DNA from: Algoriphagus aquimarinus | Lineage (GTDB): Bacteria; Bacteroidota; Bacteroidia; Cytophagales; Cyclobacteriaceae | Assembly: GCF_007997215.1 (NCBI RefSeq) | Contig: NZ_VORW01000008.1 | Coordinates: 62,001-126,000, forward strand | DNA: 64,000 nt | Reading direction: 5' to 3' | Part shown: one piece after another, positions 53,379-61,904 of the stretch | Layout of the letters: each line of letters begins with the position of its first letter | Numbering within the stretch: position 1 is the first letter of the stretch | Notes under the pieces: model-generated | Told to the model about the DNA's origin: nothing | Database searches by the model: none | Seen by the model: the letters and a program-made list of their open reading frames with translations, nothing else | Position numbers and translations under genes: made by a program

Positions 53379-55796
53379 ATGCTAAAAAACTACTTCAAAA
53401 TCGCCTGGAGAAACATCCTTAGGAATAAGATGCGTTCGTTTATTCACATTTTGGGTCTTTCTATAGGTGTGGCGATATGCTTTTTGATATTCAATGTGGT
53501 GTCGCATTCCTATAGTTTTGACCGCTTTCATGCAGATAAGGAGAGAATTTACCGTATAAATACCCTGACGGATTGGGGAGATGGTGGAAGTTTTCCTAAT
53601 TCTGGAACTCCAGGGCCATTAGGAGAGGTGATTCAGGATGAGATCTCAGGAATCGAAGGAAAAGGCAGGCTCTATACTATGTATGAGACCTTGGTGGCTT
53701 TGCCAAATACTAACAAGGTGTTTGGTAGGTCTAATGAGGTCACTTTTGCTGATCCTGGTTTCTTTAAAATATTCCCTAGAAAATGGCTTGCCGGAAATCC
53801 GGAAACAGCCTTGATTCAACCGGAATCTGTAGTGATCTCAGAAGCAAGTTTGCATAAATATTTCCCTGGCTCGGAAGCTTCAGATGTCTTAGGGCAGGAA
53901 TTGATGTTCGTAGATTCGGATTCTATCTATGCAAAAGTCACTGGAGTCATCGCTGGATATACAGATAACACAGACTTTATTTTTCAGGATTTTATATCCT
54001 ACAGCACCATCAGAACGCAAGAGCAAATAGAATGGTATGGTCTACATGATTGGACTTCTGTGAATTCAAGTAGTCAGCTTTTTGTCAAGCTCGCTCAGGG
54101 AGTATCACCTGAAACTGTGGATGAAGCATTCAAGCCTTTGATTGCAAAAAATATGGAGGCTGAAGAAAATGGTGAGTATAATACCAGCTTTTTCGCCGAG
54201 CCACTTACAGCGATGCATTTTGGACAAACCTATGGTAGTAACAGTGTTTCCAAAACATTCCTCAAAGGATTAGTTTTTATTGGCTTGATAATCCTGGTGC
54301 TTGCGACTTTGAATTTTGTGAATCTTGAAACTGCTCAAGCTATAAGCAGATCCAAGGAAGTTGGTATTAGAAAGACGATTGGAGGAACTCGGTTTCAATT
54401 GGTCTCCCAGTTTCTAGCGGAGACATTCATGATCATTTTGATTAGCACAATTCTGGCCTTAGGACTAGTAGAAGGGCTAAAAATATTATTTATTACTTAC
54501 TTACCGAAGGATTTTAAGATAGAATATTTCTCGCTTTTCAACTTACTGTTTTATACAGCTTTCCCACTTTTATTGACTTTGATAACGGGGATTTATCCAG
54601 CCCTGATTCTATCTAATTACGATCCTCAGCGTGCTTTGAAAGGTGAAATGATCAGAAGTGGAAAGTTCTCTGTGGGAGTATTTCTGAGAAAGAACCTCAC
54701 CATCATTCAATTGTCATCTTCTATCGCTTTTATTATCCTGGTGTTGGTACTGAACTATCAGCTGAAATATGTGTCGAGTCAGCCGCTGGGTTTTGAAAAA
54801 GAAGCGGTGATGTATGCCCGACTGCCATTCATGTCCGATCAGGATAAAATGCTCCAGCTTCAGGACCGCTTTAATCAGGAAGCAATAGTGAAGAGTGCAA
54901 GTCTGAGCGGTAGTCTGGTGTCGTCCACAAGTTTATGGACTTCGGATGTCAAGATTCCTGTGGACACCACAGAGAAGGAGATGTACATACAAGTGATGAA
55001 TGTGGATTCAGCCTTTGTAAGTGTTAATGGTATTCCTCTACTGGCAGGTTCAGACGGTATAGACAGAGCCGATGAGATATTGGTTAATGAGCAATTTGTG
55101 AAGGAAGCTGGTTTTGCTTCGATAGAAGAAGCGGTTGGGATAGAGGTTACTTATAGCCAAGAGCAGGTGAGAATTATAGGTGTGGTTGCAGATTTTCACT
55201 CAAGAACGCTCCGTGAGGAAATTCGCCCATTGCTATTCACCTATAATCCAGCCTATTTTCAATCGGTGAATGTGAAGCTTAATTCCGATCAAAATTTGGC
55301 CGTAGCAAAGGAGCGATTGGAGCAGATTTATTTGGAGGTTTATCCTTATGAAACAGCCTCTTTTAATTTTCTGGATACTCAAATAGATAGGTTCTATCAG
55401 GAAGATGTGAAAATTAAAAACGTGCTGGGTTTTGCCTGTGGCTTGGCGATTTTGATTTCCTGTTTGGGATTGTTTGGACTTTCCAGTTTCACCATTGCTC
55501 AGCGCACCAAAGAGATAAGCATTCGAAAAGTCTTGGGAGCCACTTTACAGCAGATTCTTTTCTTGATCTCTAGAGAGTACATGATCTTGGTGGGAGTTTC
55601 ATTCCTCATCGCAATATTTCCAGCATACTACTTCCTCAATGACTGGTTAAATGGCTTCAAAACCCGAGTGGAAATGCCTTATTTAATATTTGCTGCAGCC
55701 GGTTTGGGAGTGATGGCAATTTGCTTGCTGATCGTCGGTATTCATTCTTATGTGGCTTCGCAAACAAATCCGGCTAAGGTGCTGAAGAGCGAGTAG
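53379..55796 (+). CDS. FtsX/MacB-type ABC transporter permease
   Basis: An 805-residue permease with two MacB_PCD-FtsX halves. The N-terminus MLKNYFKIAWRNILRNKMRSFIHILGLSIGVAICF is standard for the group, followed by a large extracytoplasmic domain (about 45-285), three membrane helices with ISRSKEVGIRKTIGGTRFQLVSQFLAE, a second N-type helix at about 440-465, a second outer domain, and three final helices with IAQRTKEISIRKVLGATLQQI. It has no ATPase domain and no ATPase gene beside it. Such orphan permeases are abundant in Cytophagales; cargo is unknown. Confidence 0.93.
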   Translation: MLKNYFKIAWRNILRNKMRSFIHILGLSIGVAICFLIFNVVSHSYSFDRFHADKERIYRINTLTDWGDGGSFPNSGTPGPLGEVIQDEISGIEGKGRLYTMYETLVALPNTNKVFGRSNEVTFADPGFFKIFPRKWLAGNPETALIQPESVVISEASLHKYFPGSEASDVLGQELMFVDSDSIYAKVTGVIAGYTDNTDFIFQDFISYSTIRTQEQIEWYGLHDWTSVNSSSQLFVKLAQGVSPETVDEAFKPLIAKNMEAEENGEYNTSFFAEPLTAMHFGQTYGSNSVSKTFLKGLVFIGLIILVLATLNFVNLETAQAISRSKEVGIRKTIGGTRFQLVSQFLAETFMIILISTILALGLVEGLKILFITYLPKDFKIEYFSLFNLLFYTAFPLLLTLITGIYPALILSNYDPQRALKGEMIRSGKFSVGVFLRKNLTIIQLSSSIAFIILVLVLNYQLKYVSSQPLGFEKEAVMYARLPFMSDQDKMLQLQDRFNQEAIVKSASLSGSLVSSTSLWTSDVKIPVDTTEKEMYIQVMNVDSAFVSVNGIPLLAGSDGIDRADEILVNEQFVKEAGFASIEEAVGIEVTYSQEQVRIIGVVADFHSRTLREEIRPLLFTYNPAYFQSVNVKLNSDQNLAVAKERLEQIYLEVYPYETASFNFLDTQIDRFYQEDVKIKNVLGFACGLAILISCLGLFGLSSFTIAQRTKEISIRKVLGATLQQILFLISREYMILVGVSFLIAIFPAYYFLNDWLNGFKTRVEMPYLIFAAAGLGVMAICLLIVGIHSYVASQTNPAKVLKSE

Positions 55797-55800
55797 AATA

Positions 55801-56226
55801 AATTGCTCGCGGCGGCGCGGCGGCGCAACGTTAAAAAAATCAATAACATCAGATTAGCTCCCGCTCTTCGTAGCTATGGGGAGGCGCAGAGGCGCAATGT
55901 TTTGAAACAAATTTTTTAAAGTAACGAGCACCGTCGGTGCGGATTATGTTATAGCCCCCGGTTTCAACCGGGGGTAAATTGATAAGGCAAAGTTTTTGGG
56001 TTTTGGCCGCGGGAATGTCAAGTGATTCAATGCCAGTTCGCCAAAACCAGGGGAGTTAAAGATTTAAAATCTAAAGTCGAACACATTTGAGATCCTGTGG
56101 TGGAAAAGGAATCTGTGATGTAACATAGAGCGGCCCTACAAGGGTTGAACTTATTTGAAAGGAATTACAAATCCCAAAAAAACAGAAAAGCGTAGATAAT
56201 ACCGATTATTATCGAGGGCTACGCTT
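55801..56226. repeat. Composite of dispersed-type palindromic repeats
   Basis: The 55797-56380 gap holds no gene. In order: GCGGCG-rich runs at 55808-55830 and a GAGGCGCAGAGGCGCAA copy near 55881; GCACCGTCGGTGC (55928-55940); CCCCCGGTT (55955-55963) / AACCGGGGG (55966-55974); and AAGCGTAG (56188-56195) / CTACGCTT (56219-56226). These resemble separate families of short dispersed repeats. Confidence 0.6.
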
Positions 56227-56380
56227 AGTGAAGCTGAAATGATACCGACGGAAGGTGTATGATATGTGCATACCAGCCAATAACTCTTTATGATTTTTCC
56301 ATTTCTTCACATAAAAACTGCTTTTCGTTTTCAGGGTAAATGATATCTTTAGGGAGTTCTTTTTTACCAACCCATTTTTC

Positions 56381-59300
56381 ATGACTGTATCTGATTACCT
56401 CCAGAGTATAAATACTAGGTATAAACTTGGTCACGCTACTGAACATACTTTTCGTGGTGATTTACAAAACCTCATCGAGTCCCTCGTTCCTAACATCTCC
56501 GCGACCAACGAACCTAAGCGTCAAGCCTGTGGTGCTCCGGATTACATTCTTACGAATAAAAAGGAAATTCCCGTCGGCTTCATTGAAGCAAAAGACATAG
56601 GGGATTCAGATCTGAAAGGCGTCAAAAAGAACGGAAACAAAGAGCAATTCGACCGATACAAAGGATCTCTGGACAACCTGATCTTTACCGATTACCTCGA
56701 CTTTTACTATTACAAAAACGGGGAACTCGTTACTTCCATTTGCATCGGTGTGGTGGATGGTGGAAAAATCCTTCCCCTTCCCCATAATTTCCCTGCTTTC
56801 GAACTCCTCATCAAGGAGTTTACCACGCATATCAGCCAAAGTATCAAAAGCCCAAAGAAACTGGCTGAGATGATGGCAGGCAAAGCTAGAATGCTGGCCA
56901 ATGTGATCGAGAATTCCCTCAATTCGGATGTGATGAATCAGGAGAATTCCACCTTGAAAGAGCAGATGAATGCCTTCAAGGAAATCCTGATTCATGACAT
57001 TACGCCAAAGGAATTTTCGGATGTATATGCCCAGACGATCTCCTACGGGATGTTTGCGGCGCGGCTTTACGACGAGACCTTAGATTCCTTTTCCAGACAG
57101 GAAGCTGCCGAACTGATTCCCAAGTCCAATCCTTTCCTGCGAAAGCTATTCCAATACATCGCTGGCTATGACCTCGACGATAGAATCACCTGGATCGTGG
57201 ATGCGTTGGCGGATATTTTCCGGGCTGCTGATGTGAACGCCATTCTGAGCAACTTCGGCAAAGCCACCCAGACCGAGGATCCCATCATTCACTTTTACGA
57301 GACCTTCCTGAGTACCTACGATCCCAAGCTGCGCAAAGCCCGTGGGGTTTGGTACACGCCGCATCCCGTGGTGAACTTTATCATCCGTGCTGTGGATGAT
57401 ATTCTGATCGATGAATTTGACCTGCCGATGGGATTGGCGGATACGTCCAAAACCACTATCAAAGTACCCATCGCTACGCACGACAAACGCTTCTCTGGCG
57501 GTATGCGGGAAGTGGATCAGGAAGTACATAGAGTACAATTCCTCGATCCGGCTACCGGCACGGGTACCTTCGTGGCGGAGGCGATCAATCATATCTATTC
57601 CAAATTCAAAGGACAGCAGGGTGTATGGAATTCCTATGTGGAAAATCACCTGCTGCCCCGCATCAACGGCTTCGAGCTCCTGATGGCATCCTATGCCATG
57701 GCGCATCTGAAGCTGGATCTGGTGCTCAAGCAAACTGGCTATACGGGCACCAAAGGTCAACGCTTCCGCATCTACCTTACCAACAGCCTAGAGGAATACC
57801 ACAAGGATACAGGTACGCTCTTCGCCAACTGGCTTTCTGCCGAGGCCAACGAAGCCAATCAGATCAAGCGGGATGCTCCTGTGATGATCGTAGCTGGAAA
57901 TCCACCTTATAGTGGAGAAAGCTCGAATAAAGGCGAATGGATTATGAATCTGATGGAGGATTATAAAAAAGAACCTGGAGGAAAAGAGAAACTTAAAGAG
58001 CGAAATCCAAAATGGATCAATGATGACTATGTAAAATTCATCCGCTATGGACAGCACTTTATAGAGAAAAATGGATCTGGTATTCTAGCCTTTATCAATC
58101 CCCATGGATTTTTGGATAATCCAACCTTCAGAGGAATGCGATGGAATCTGCTAAAAACTTTTGATAAAATCTATACCATTGATTTGCATGGAAATTCTAA
58201 CAAGAAAGAAACTGCGCCTGATGGAAGCAAGGATGAAAATATTTTCGATATTAAACAGGGTGTGTCAATTAATATCTTTATTAAAAAGTCACCAAAAAAT
58301 GATGATAAATTATCAAAATTGTTTCATAAAGATCTTTATGGTAAAAGGGAAGCCAAATATAGATATTTAGTTAATACTTGCTTCTCAAAAATTGACTTTA
58401 AGGAAATTGTTGTTAAACCTCAACTCTATTCATTTATAGGACGAGATGATAAAAAACAAAGTGTATATGAAAAAGGAATGTCAATTTCTAAGTTGTTTAA
58501 TGAATCATCAGTAGGTATAGTTACAGCTAGAGATAATTTTACGATTCATTTTAATAAATGTGATCTTGAAATGACTATTAAAGAGTTTCTGTCTTTAGAA
58601 GATGAAGTAGCTCGTAGAAAATTTGACTTAGGTAAAGATGTAAGAGATTGGAAAGTGGCTTTTGCAAGAAATGATTTAAATAATAACTATCCAAATAAGG
58701 GTTCATTTGAGCAAATATCATATAGACCATTTGATAAAAGAGTGACATTTTATACCGGAAATTCTAAAGGATTTCATTGTTACCCTAGATTTAATATAAT
58801 GAGAAATCTAATTAGTGAAAAGAATTTAGGACTTATTACGGCAAGAAGTAATAAATCAGAATCGTGTGATCATTTTTTTATTACAAAAAATATAATGGAG
58901 GCTAAATGTGGTGAAAGGACTACTCAATCAGCTGTTTTCCCTCTCTATCTCTACCCAGATTCCGATTCCCAACTTTCCCTAGATTCAACAAGCACCCGAA
59001 CTCCCAATTTTGATCCAAAGATCGTAGCAGAAATCGCCAAGGGATTGGGGTTGAAGTTTGTTGCGGAGCCCTTCGACGTCGCTCAGGGTGACACGAGAAC
59101 CATGTTTGCGCCGATAGATTTGCTGGATTACATCTATGCAGTGTTGCACTCTCCGAGCTATAGAGAGACGTACAAGGAATTTTTGAAGATAGATTTCCCT
59201 CGAGTGCCTTATCCTACCGATGTGGAGGAGTTCTGGAGACTAGTCGCCCTAGGCGGCGAACTCCGATCCCTGCACCTGATGGAAAGCCCAAGTCTAAACG

Positions 59301-59668
59301 ACTACATTACCCAATACCCCGTAGGTGGTGAAAACGAAGTCGAGAAGCCGCACTTCGTCATTGCGAGCGACGCAGGAGCGAAGCAATCTGTATCAGAGGA
59401 ACAGATTGCTTCGGCAAAAAGCCTCGCAATGACGGGGAAAGTCTATATCAACTCCGAACAATACTTCGACGGCGTACCCGAACTCGCCTGGAACTTCTAC
59501 ATCGGCGGCTACCAACCCGCTCAAAAATGGCTCAAAGACCGCAAAGGCCGCACCCTAGATTTCTCCGATATACTGCATTATCAGAAAATCATCAAGGCGC
59601 TTGTCGAGACTGATAGGGTGATGAGGGAGATAGATGGGGAGGATATTATGAAAGGAGGTGAGGGATGA
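56381..59668 (+). CDS. Single-chain restriction-modification enzyme (type IIG / ISP-like)
   Basis: A 1095-residue protein joining nuclease, methylase and recognition parts. N-terminal PD-(D/E)xK: GAPDYIL (Asp54) and GFIEAKD (Glu69, Lys71). The N6-adenine methylase has FLDPATGTGTF (387-397, AdoMet motif I) and AGNPPY (505-510, motif IV). After that comes a variable recognition region, and the C-terminus is like the type ISP specificity domain (DLLDYIYAVLHSP, YFDGVPELAWNFYIGGYQPAQ). No helicase domain is present, so it is closer to type IIG. Composition is mosaic: the recognition part is far richer in AT. Two in-frame segments at 59070-59093 and 59356-59434 are DNA repeats. Confidence 0.88.
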   Translation: MTVSDYLQSINTRYKLGHATEHTFRGDLQNLIESLVPNISATNEPKRQACGAPDYILTNKKEIPVGFIEAKDIGDSDLKGVKKNGNKEQFDRYKGSLDNLIFTDYLDFYYYKNGELVTSICIGVVDGGKILPLPHNFPAFELLIKEFTTHISQSIKSPKKLAEMMAGKARMLANVIENSLNSDVMNQENSTLKEQMNAFKEILIHDITPKEFSDVYAQTISYGMFAARLYDETLDSFSRQEAAELIPKSNPFLRKLFQYIAGYDLDDRITWIVDALADIFRAADVNAILSNFGKATQTEDPIIHFYETFLSTYDPKLRKARGVWYTPHPVVNFIIRAVDDILIDEFDLPMGLADTSKTTIKVPIATHDKRFSGGMREVDQEVHRVQFLDPATGTGTFVAEAINHIYSKFKGQQGVWNSYVENHLLPRINGFELLMASYAMAHLKLDLVLKQTGYTGTKGQRFRIYLTNSLEEYHKDTGTLFANWLSAEANEANQIKRDAPVMIVAGNPPYSGESSNKGEWIMNLMEDYKKEPGGKEKLKERNPKWINDDYVKFIRYGQHFIEKNGSGILAFINPHGFLDNPTFRGMRWNLLKTFDKIYTIDLHGNSNKKETAPDGSKDENIFDIKQGVSINIFIKKSPKNDDKLSKLFHKDLYGKREAKYRYLVNTCFSKIDFKEIVVKPQLYSFIGRDDKKQSVYEKGMSISKLFNESSVGIVTARDNFTIHFNKCDLEMTIKEFLSLEDEVARRKFDLGKDVRDWKVAFARNDLNNNYPNKGSFEQISYRPFDKRVTFYTGNSKGFHCYPRFNIMRNLISEKNLGLITARSNKSESCDHFFITKNIMEAKCGERTTQSAVFPLYLYPDSDSQLSLDSTSTRTPNFDPKIVAEIAKGLGLKFVAEPFDVAQGDTRTMFAPIDLLDYIYAVLHSPSYRETYKEFLKIDFPRVPYPTDVEEFWRLVALGGELRSLHLMESPSLNDYITQYPVGGENEVEKPHFVIASDAGAKQSVSEEQIASAKSLAMTGKVYINSEQYFDGVPELAWNFYIGGYQPAQKWLKDRKGRTLDFSDILHYQKIIKALVETDRVMREIDGEDIMKGGEG
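59070..59093. repeat. Half palindromic repeat inside the restriction enzyme gene
   Basis: CCTTCGACGTCGCTCAGGG-type half-element, closely like the arms at 36576-36651, read in frame as P-F-D-V-A-Q-G-D-T at about residues 896-905. Confidence 0.7.
59356..59434. repeat. 79-bp palindromic element inserted in frame
   Basis: Outer arms CGTCATTGCGAG (59356-59367) / CTCGCAATGACG (59423-59434) and inner arms CGAAGCAATCTGT (59379-59391) / ACAGATTGCTTCG (59401-59413) are perfect inverted pairs. It is translated as about residues 991-1018 of the restriction enzyme without breaking the frame. Confidence 0.85.
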
Positions 59669-60177
59669 ATGCATATGTAATTAACTGGTATGGGCCATAT
59701 GATGATACAACAATTAAAGAAGTTGAATTTAGTAGATGTTTGTATATGATTACTGGGTACTCAAATAAAGATTTAAAAAAGATAAATAAAGGAGATACTA
59801 CAGATATACATAAAACTATACTTTATAGTGGCATTACTATGAGGAAAGTCAGAAAAAGATTGAATGACGGTAAACATAAGCATTGGAGTTTAGAGTCTGA
59901 GCCTGATTTTTGGATTGGCAAAGTGGAGATAGCAACTACTTCAAGGTATTTATTAGAAAAGATAGAGCATATTATTATTAATTTTTGGAGCCCAAAACTT
60001 AATAGTAGAAAAAAACTAACTAAACCAAAGCATAAATTAGTGTTAGTGAACCAATGGAGATTTGCTGATAAAACTACAAGAGTTATTAAATATCATGTTG
60101 CACAAAAGCTTCCAGATTTAATATTTTTTAATGGGGAAGACTGGTATTGTAGCGAAAGATTAGTGGAGTTTGAATGA
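59665..60177 (+). CDS. Putative GIY-YIG-like protein coupled to the restriction enzyme
   Basis: A 170-residue protein starting in an ATGA overlap with the restriction gene, preceded by AAAGGAGGTGAGGG, an unusually strong Shine-Dalgarno-like stretch for this phylum (it is also coding). The first 113 residues fit a GIY-YIG fold: CLYMITG (25-31), ILYSGIT (52-58), R60/R63/R65 in the first helix, HKHW, WIGKVEIA, then LLEKIEHIIINFWSPKLN with a possible catalytic Glu (98 or 101) and the closing P-x-L-N. The canonical GIY and YIG triplets are altered, so nuclease activity is uncertain. AT-rich. Possibly an accessory or partner of the restriction enzyme. Confidence 0.6.
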   Translation: MNAYVINWYGPYDDTTIKEVEFSRCLYMITGYSNKDLKKINKGDTTDIHKTILYSGITMRKVRKRLNDGKHKHWSLESEPDFWIGKVEIATTSRYLLEKIEHIIINFWSPKLNSRKKLTKPKHKLVLVNQWRFADKTTRVIKYHVAQKLPDLIFFNGEDWYCSERLVEFE

Positions 60178-60231
60178 GTTTGTTGCTGAAATTATTTAGC
60201 GAGATCAAATTTTTATAAAAATTAAAAGTAT

Positions 60232-61278
60232 ATGATAATGAAACGATCAGGGTATGTAGCTAACCTCAGAAAACAATATGAAATATTACATTCTTCGATA
60301 TATAATATTTTAGACCCAGCTAGAGAACTGCCTATTAAAGGAATTTATAAGGTGATACGTGTGCTTGGTGACTGTGATAAGGCTTTTAACGATACCATGA
60401 AAGTTGTCTGTAATTGGAAAGAGGATCAAGATGATTTGTTTTTCGATGAATTTGAATTAACGATAGACTTGAAGTGTCTTATAGATGAATGTAAAAACCC
60501 AAAAGATGATTGGTTTAAGAATAATAATATCGATCAAAGAAGATTTTTTTTATGGGATAATATTAGTTATTATAATCTTAGAATTAATAAAGTTGATGCT
60601 TCGTGTATAGAATGGGATTTTTTCTACAAAAATAATAATATCAATTTCTCTATGAATATGAAAGGTCAAGCTCCAATGGTACGACACCCATTATTTGATC
60701 CCGAAAATAATTCTAATAATGATGTACCTAAAATATATGTTACCTCTAATGAGACAATGGATTATTTTAAAAATCTGTATCCTGGATACGAAATAATTCT
60801 TGTTTCAGAAAGGGAAATTTTTGATGCGGAAAGTTTTAAATACTTTGAAGAATATTCTAAACTTTGCGAAAGATTCGGGAAATTAAATGCAAAGACAATT
60901 CCAGTTCCAGGAATTTATCGAATCAATTTCGTTTATATGATTCAGAGCGACTTAGGTTTTGATAATGGTGTTAAGTTTCTTGGAAAAGCAAATTATTTGA
61001 GGGAGGTAGTTGATCAGGAGTATGTGTTTGATACATCATTTTCCGTCGTAATACGATTAAACTCTCTTGCTAATATTAATTCAAGTAATCCCACACTAAA
61101 TATAGACTTACTGAATAATTTATCATTTAGGAGGGATTCTTCCGTTAAATTTCCTGAGTTAGTAGTAGATACTTGTAAATATTTTTTTATTAGAATTAAT
61201 GACATACAATTGGAAAAGGGTTCATACTGTGTTGATTGGGATTTAATTCAAGTTGTTGAACTTGCAAAATGTGATTGA
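60232..61278 (+). CDS. Unknown protein with an internal two-fold repeat
   Basis: A 348-residue protein (an ATG at 60238 is an alternative start), very AT-rich, 54 bases after the GIY-YIG-like gene. I do not recognise the family. Residues 33-131 and 223-339 look like two copies of one domain: LPIKGIYKVIRV against IPVPGIYRINFV at their starts, and YYNLRINKVDASCIEWDFF against YFFIRINDIQLEKGSYCVDWD at their ends. The linker (140-215) is mixed. Position suggests part of the restriction locus, but a passenger gene is possible. A terminator follows. Confidence 0.7.
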   Translation: MIMKRSGYVANLRKQYEILHSSIYNILDPARELPIKGIYKVIRVLGDCDKAFNDTMKVVCNWKEDQDDLFFDEFELTIDLKCLIDECKNPKDDWFKNNNIDQRRFFLWDNISYYNLRINKVDASCIEWDFFYKNNNINFSMNMKGQAPMVRHPLFDPENNSNNDVPKIYVTSNETMDYFKNLYPGYEIILVSEREIFDAESFKYFEEYSKLCERFGKLNAKTIPVPGIYRINFVYMIQSDLGFDNGVKFLGKANYLREVVDQEYVFDTSFSVVIRLNSLANINSSNPTLNIDLLNNLSFRRDSSVKFPELVVDTCKYFFIRINDIQLEKGSYCVDWDLIQVVELAKCD

Positions 61279-61349
61279 TTTCATTGGTTATTAGTTTCTT
61301 AACCATTTACAAGTTGAACCCCTTCTGGGTGTAGTATTGCCTTTTGACT

Positions 61350-61374
61350 AAGCGGAGTTTGTAACTCCGCTTTT
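61350..61374 (+). terminator. Intrinsic terminator of the restriction locus
   Basis: Perfect 10-bp stem AAGCGGAGTT (61350-61359) / AACTCCGCTT (61363-61372), loop TGT, then TTTTCTATTTTTT. It is 71 bases after the stop at 61278. Confidence 0.8.
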
Positions 61375-61413
61375 CTATTTTTTGGAAATTGAAATTCCAT
61401 TTCCGAAACAAAA

Positions 61414-61521
61414 AATTTGGCTAAAGCCTAAAACAACCTTGCTATCACTTTTGCCTCCAGCTAAAGCAGGAGGCAACGCAGCCAACACCAGCAGGAATTG
61501 GAATGTGGCTTTAGCCAAATT
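61414..61521. repeat. MITE-like nested palindrome
   Basis: Outer arms AATTTGGCTAAAGCC (61414-61428) / GGCTTTAGCCAAATT (61507-61521) are perfect. A nested near-perfect 26-bp palindrome has arms TTGCCTCC (61451-61458) / GGAGGCAA (61469-61476). Confidence 0.75.
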
Positions 61522-61550
61522 CCCTAAAAGCTACCATAGCTTTACCGACC

Positions 61551-61790
61551 CTACATTTCATCCGTTTCCTGATCTAGATCTATTTTTTGTTGATCTAATT
61601 CATCTTTTTGCTGATCTAGATCTAGATGTTGTTGATCTAATTCATGTTTTTATTGATCTAGCTCTGCTTTTCGATGCGCTAGCTCATGAATTTGTTGATC
61701 TAGTTCTACTTTTTGTTGATCTAGATCTAGTTTGTGATGCTATAGATCATGATTTTCTAGATCTAGTTCTATTTTTTATAGATCTCTCGG
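61551..61790 (-). pseudogene. Decayed coiled-coil heptad-repeat remnant with 21-bp period
   Basis: Thirteen GATC sites between 61571 and 61784 mostly fall on a 21-bp grid (61571, 61592, 61613, 61634, 61655, 61697, 61718, 61760, 61781; a second phase at 61577, 61619, 61724, 61745). The minus strand reads as Leu/Gln heptads such as LDQQKVE, LDQQIHE and LDQQKDE, ending DQETDEM and a stop at 61551-61553. Three in-frame stops (TAA, TAG, TAA) stand where neighbouring heptads have CAA or CAG. No start was found. The plus strand is open across it but gives a hydrophobic shadow sequence. Confidence 0.6.
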
Positions 61791-61851
61791 GTTCTTAGTG
61801 GCACTTGGCCTAGGTTTCTGAGCTTTCTGAATAGTGGGACTCGCCTACAAA

Positions 61852-61881
61852 AAAAGCCGAAGTCAATCGACCTCGGCTTTT
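61852..61881 (-). terminator. Terminator of the gene at 61905
   Basis: Stem AAAAGCCGA (61852-61860) / TCGGCTTTT (61873-61881) with three further inner pairs (GTC/GAC); on the minus strand it runs into T residues. Confidence 0.85.
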
Positions 61882-61904
61882 ACTACTGGGTAATAAGCAA
61901 CTTC

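Noticed and set aside
57146..57760. Long minus-strand open frame inside the restriction gene
   Set aside because: It lies opposite conserved methylase motifs in GC-richer DNA and has no recognisable domain.
61382..61798. Plus-strand open frame of 138 codons
   Set aside because: The first part is a palindromic repeat and the rest is a hydrophobic shadow of the minus-strand heptad remnant.
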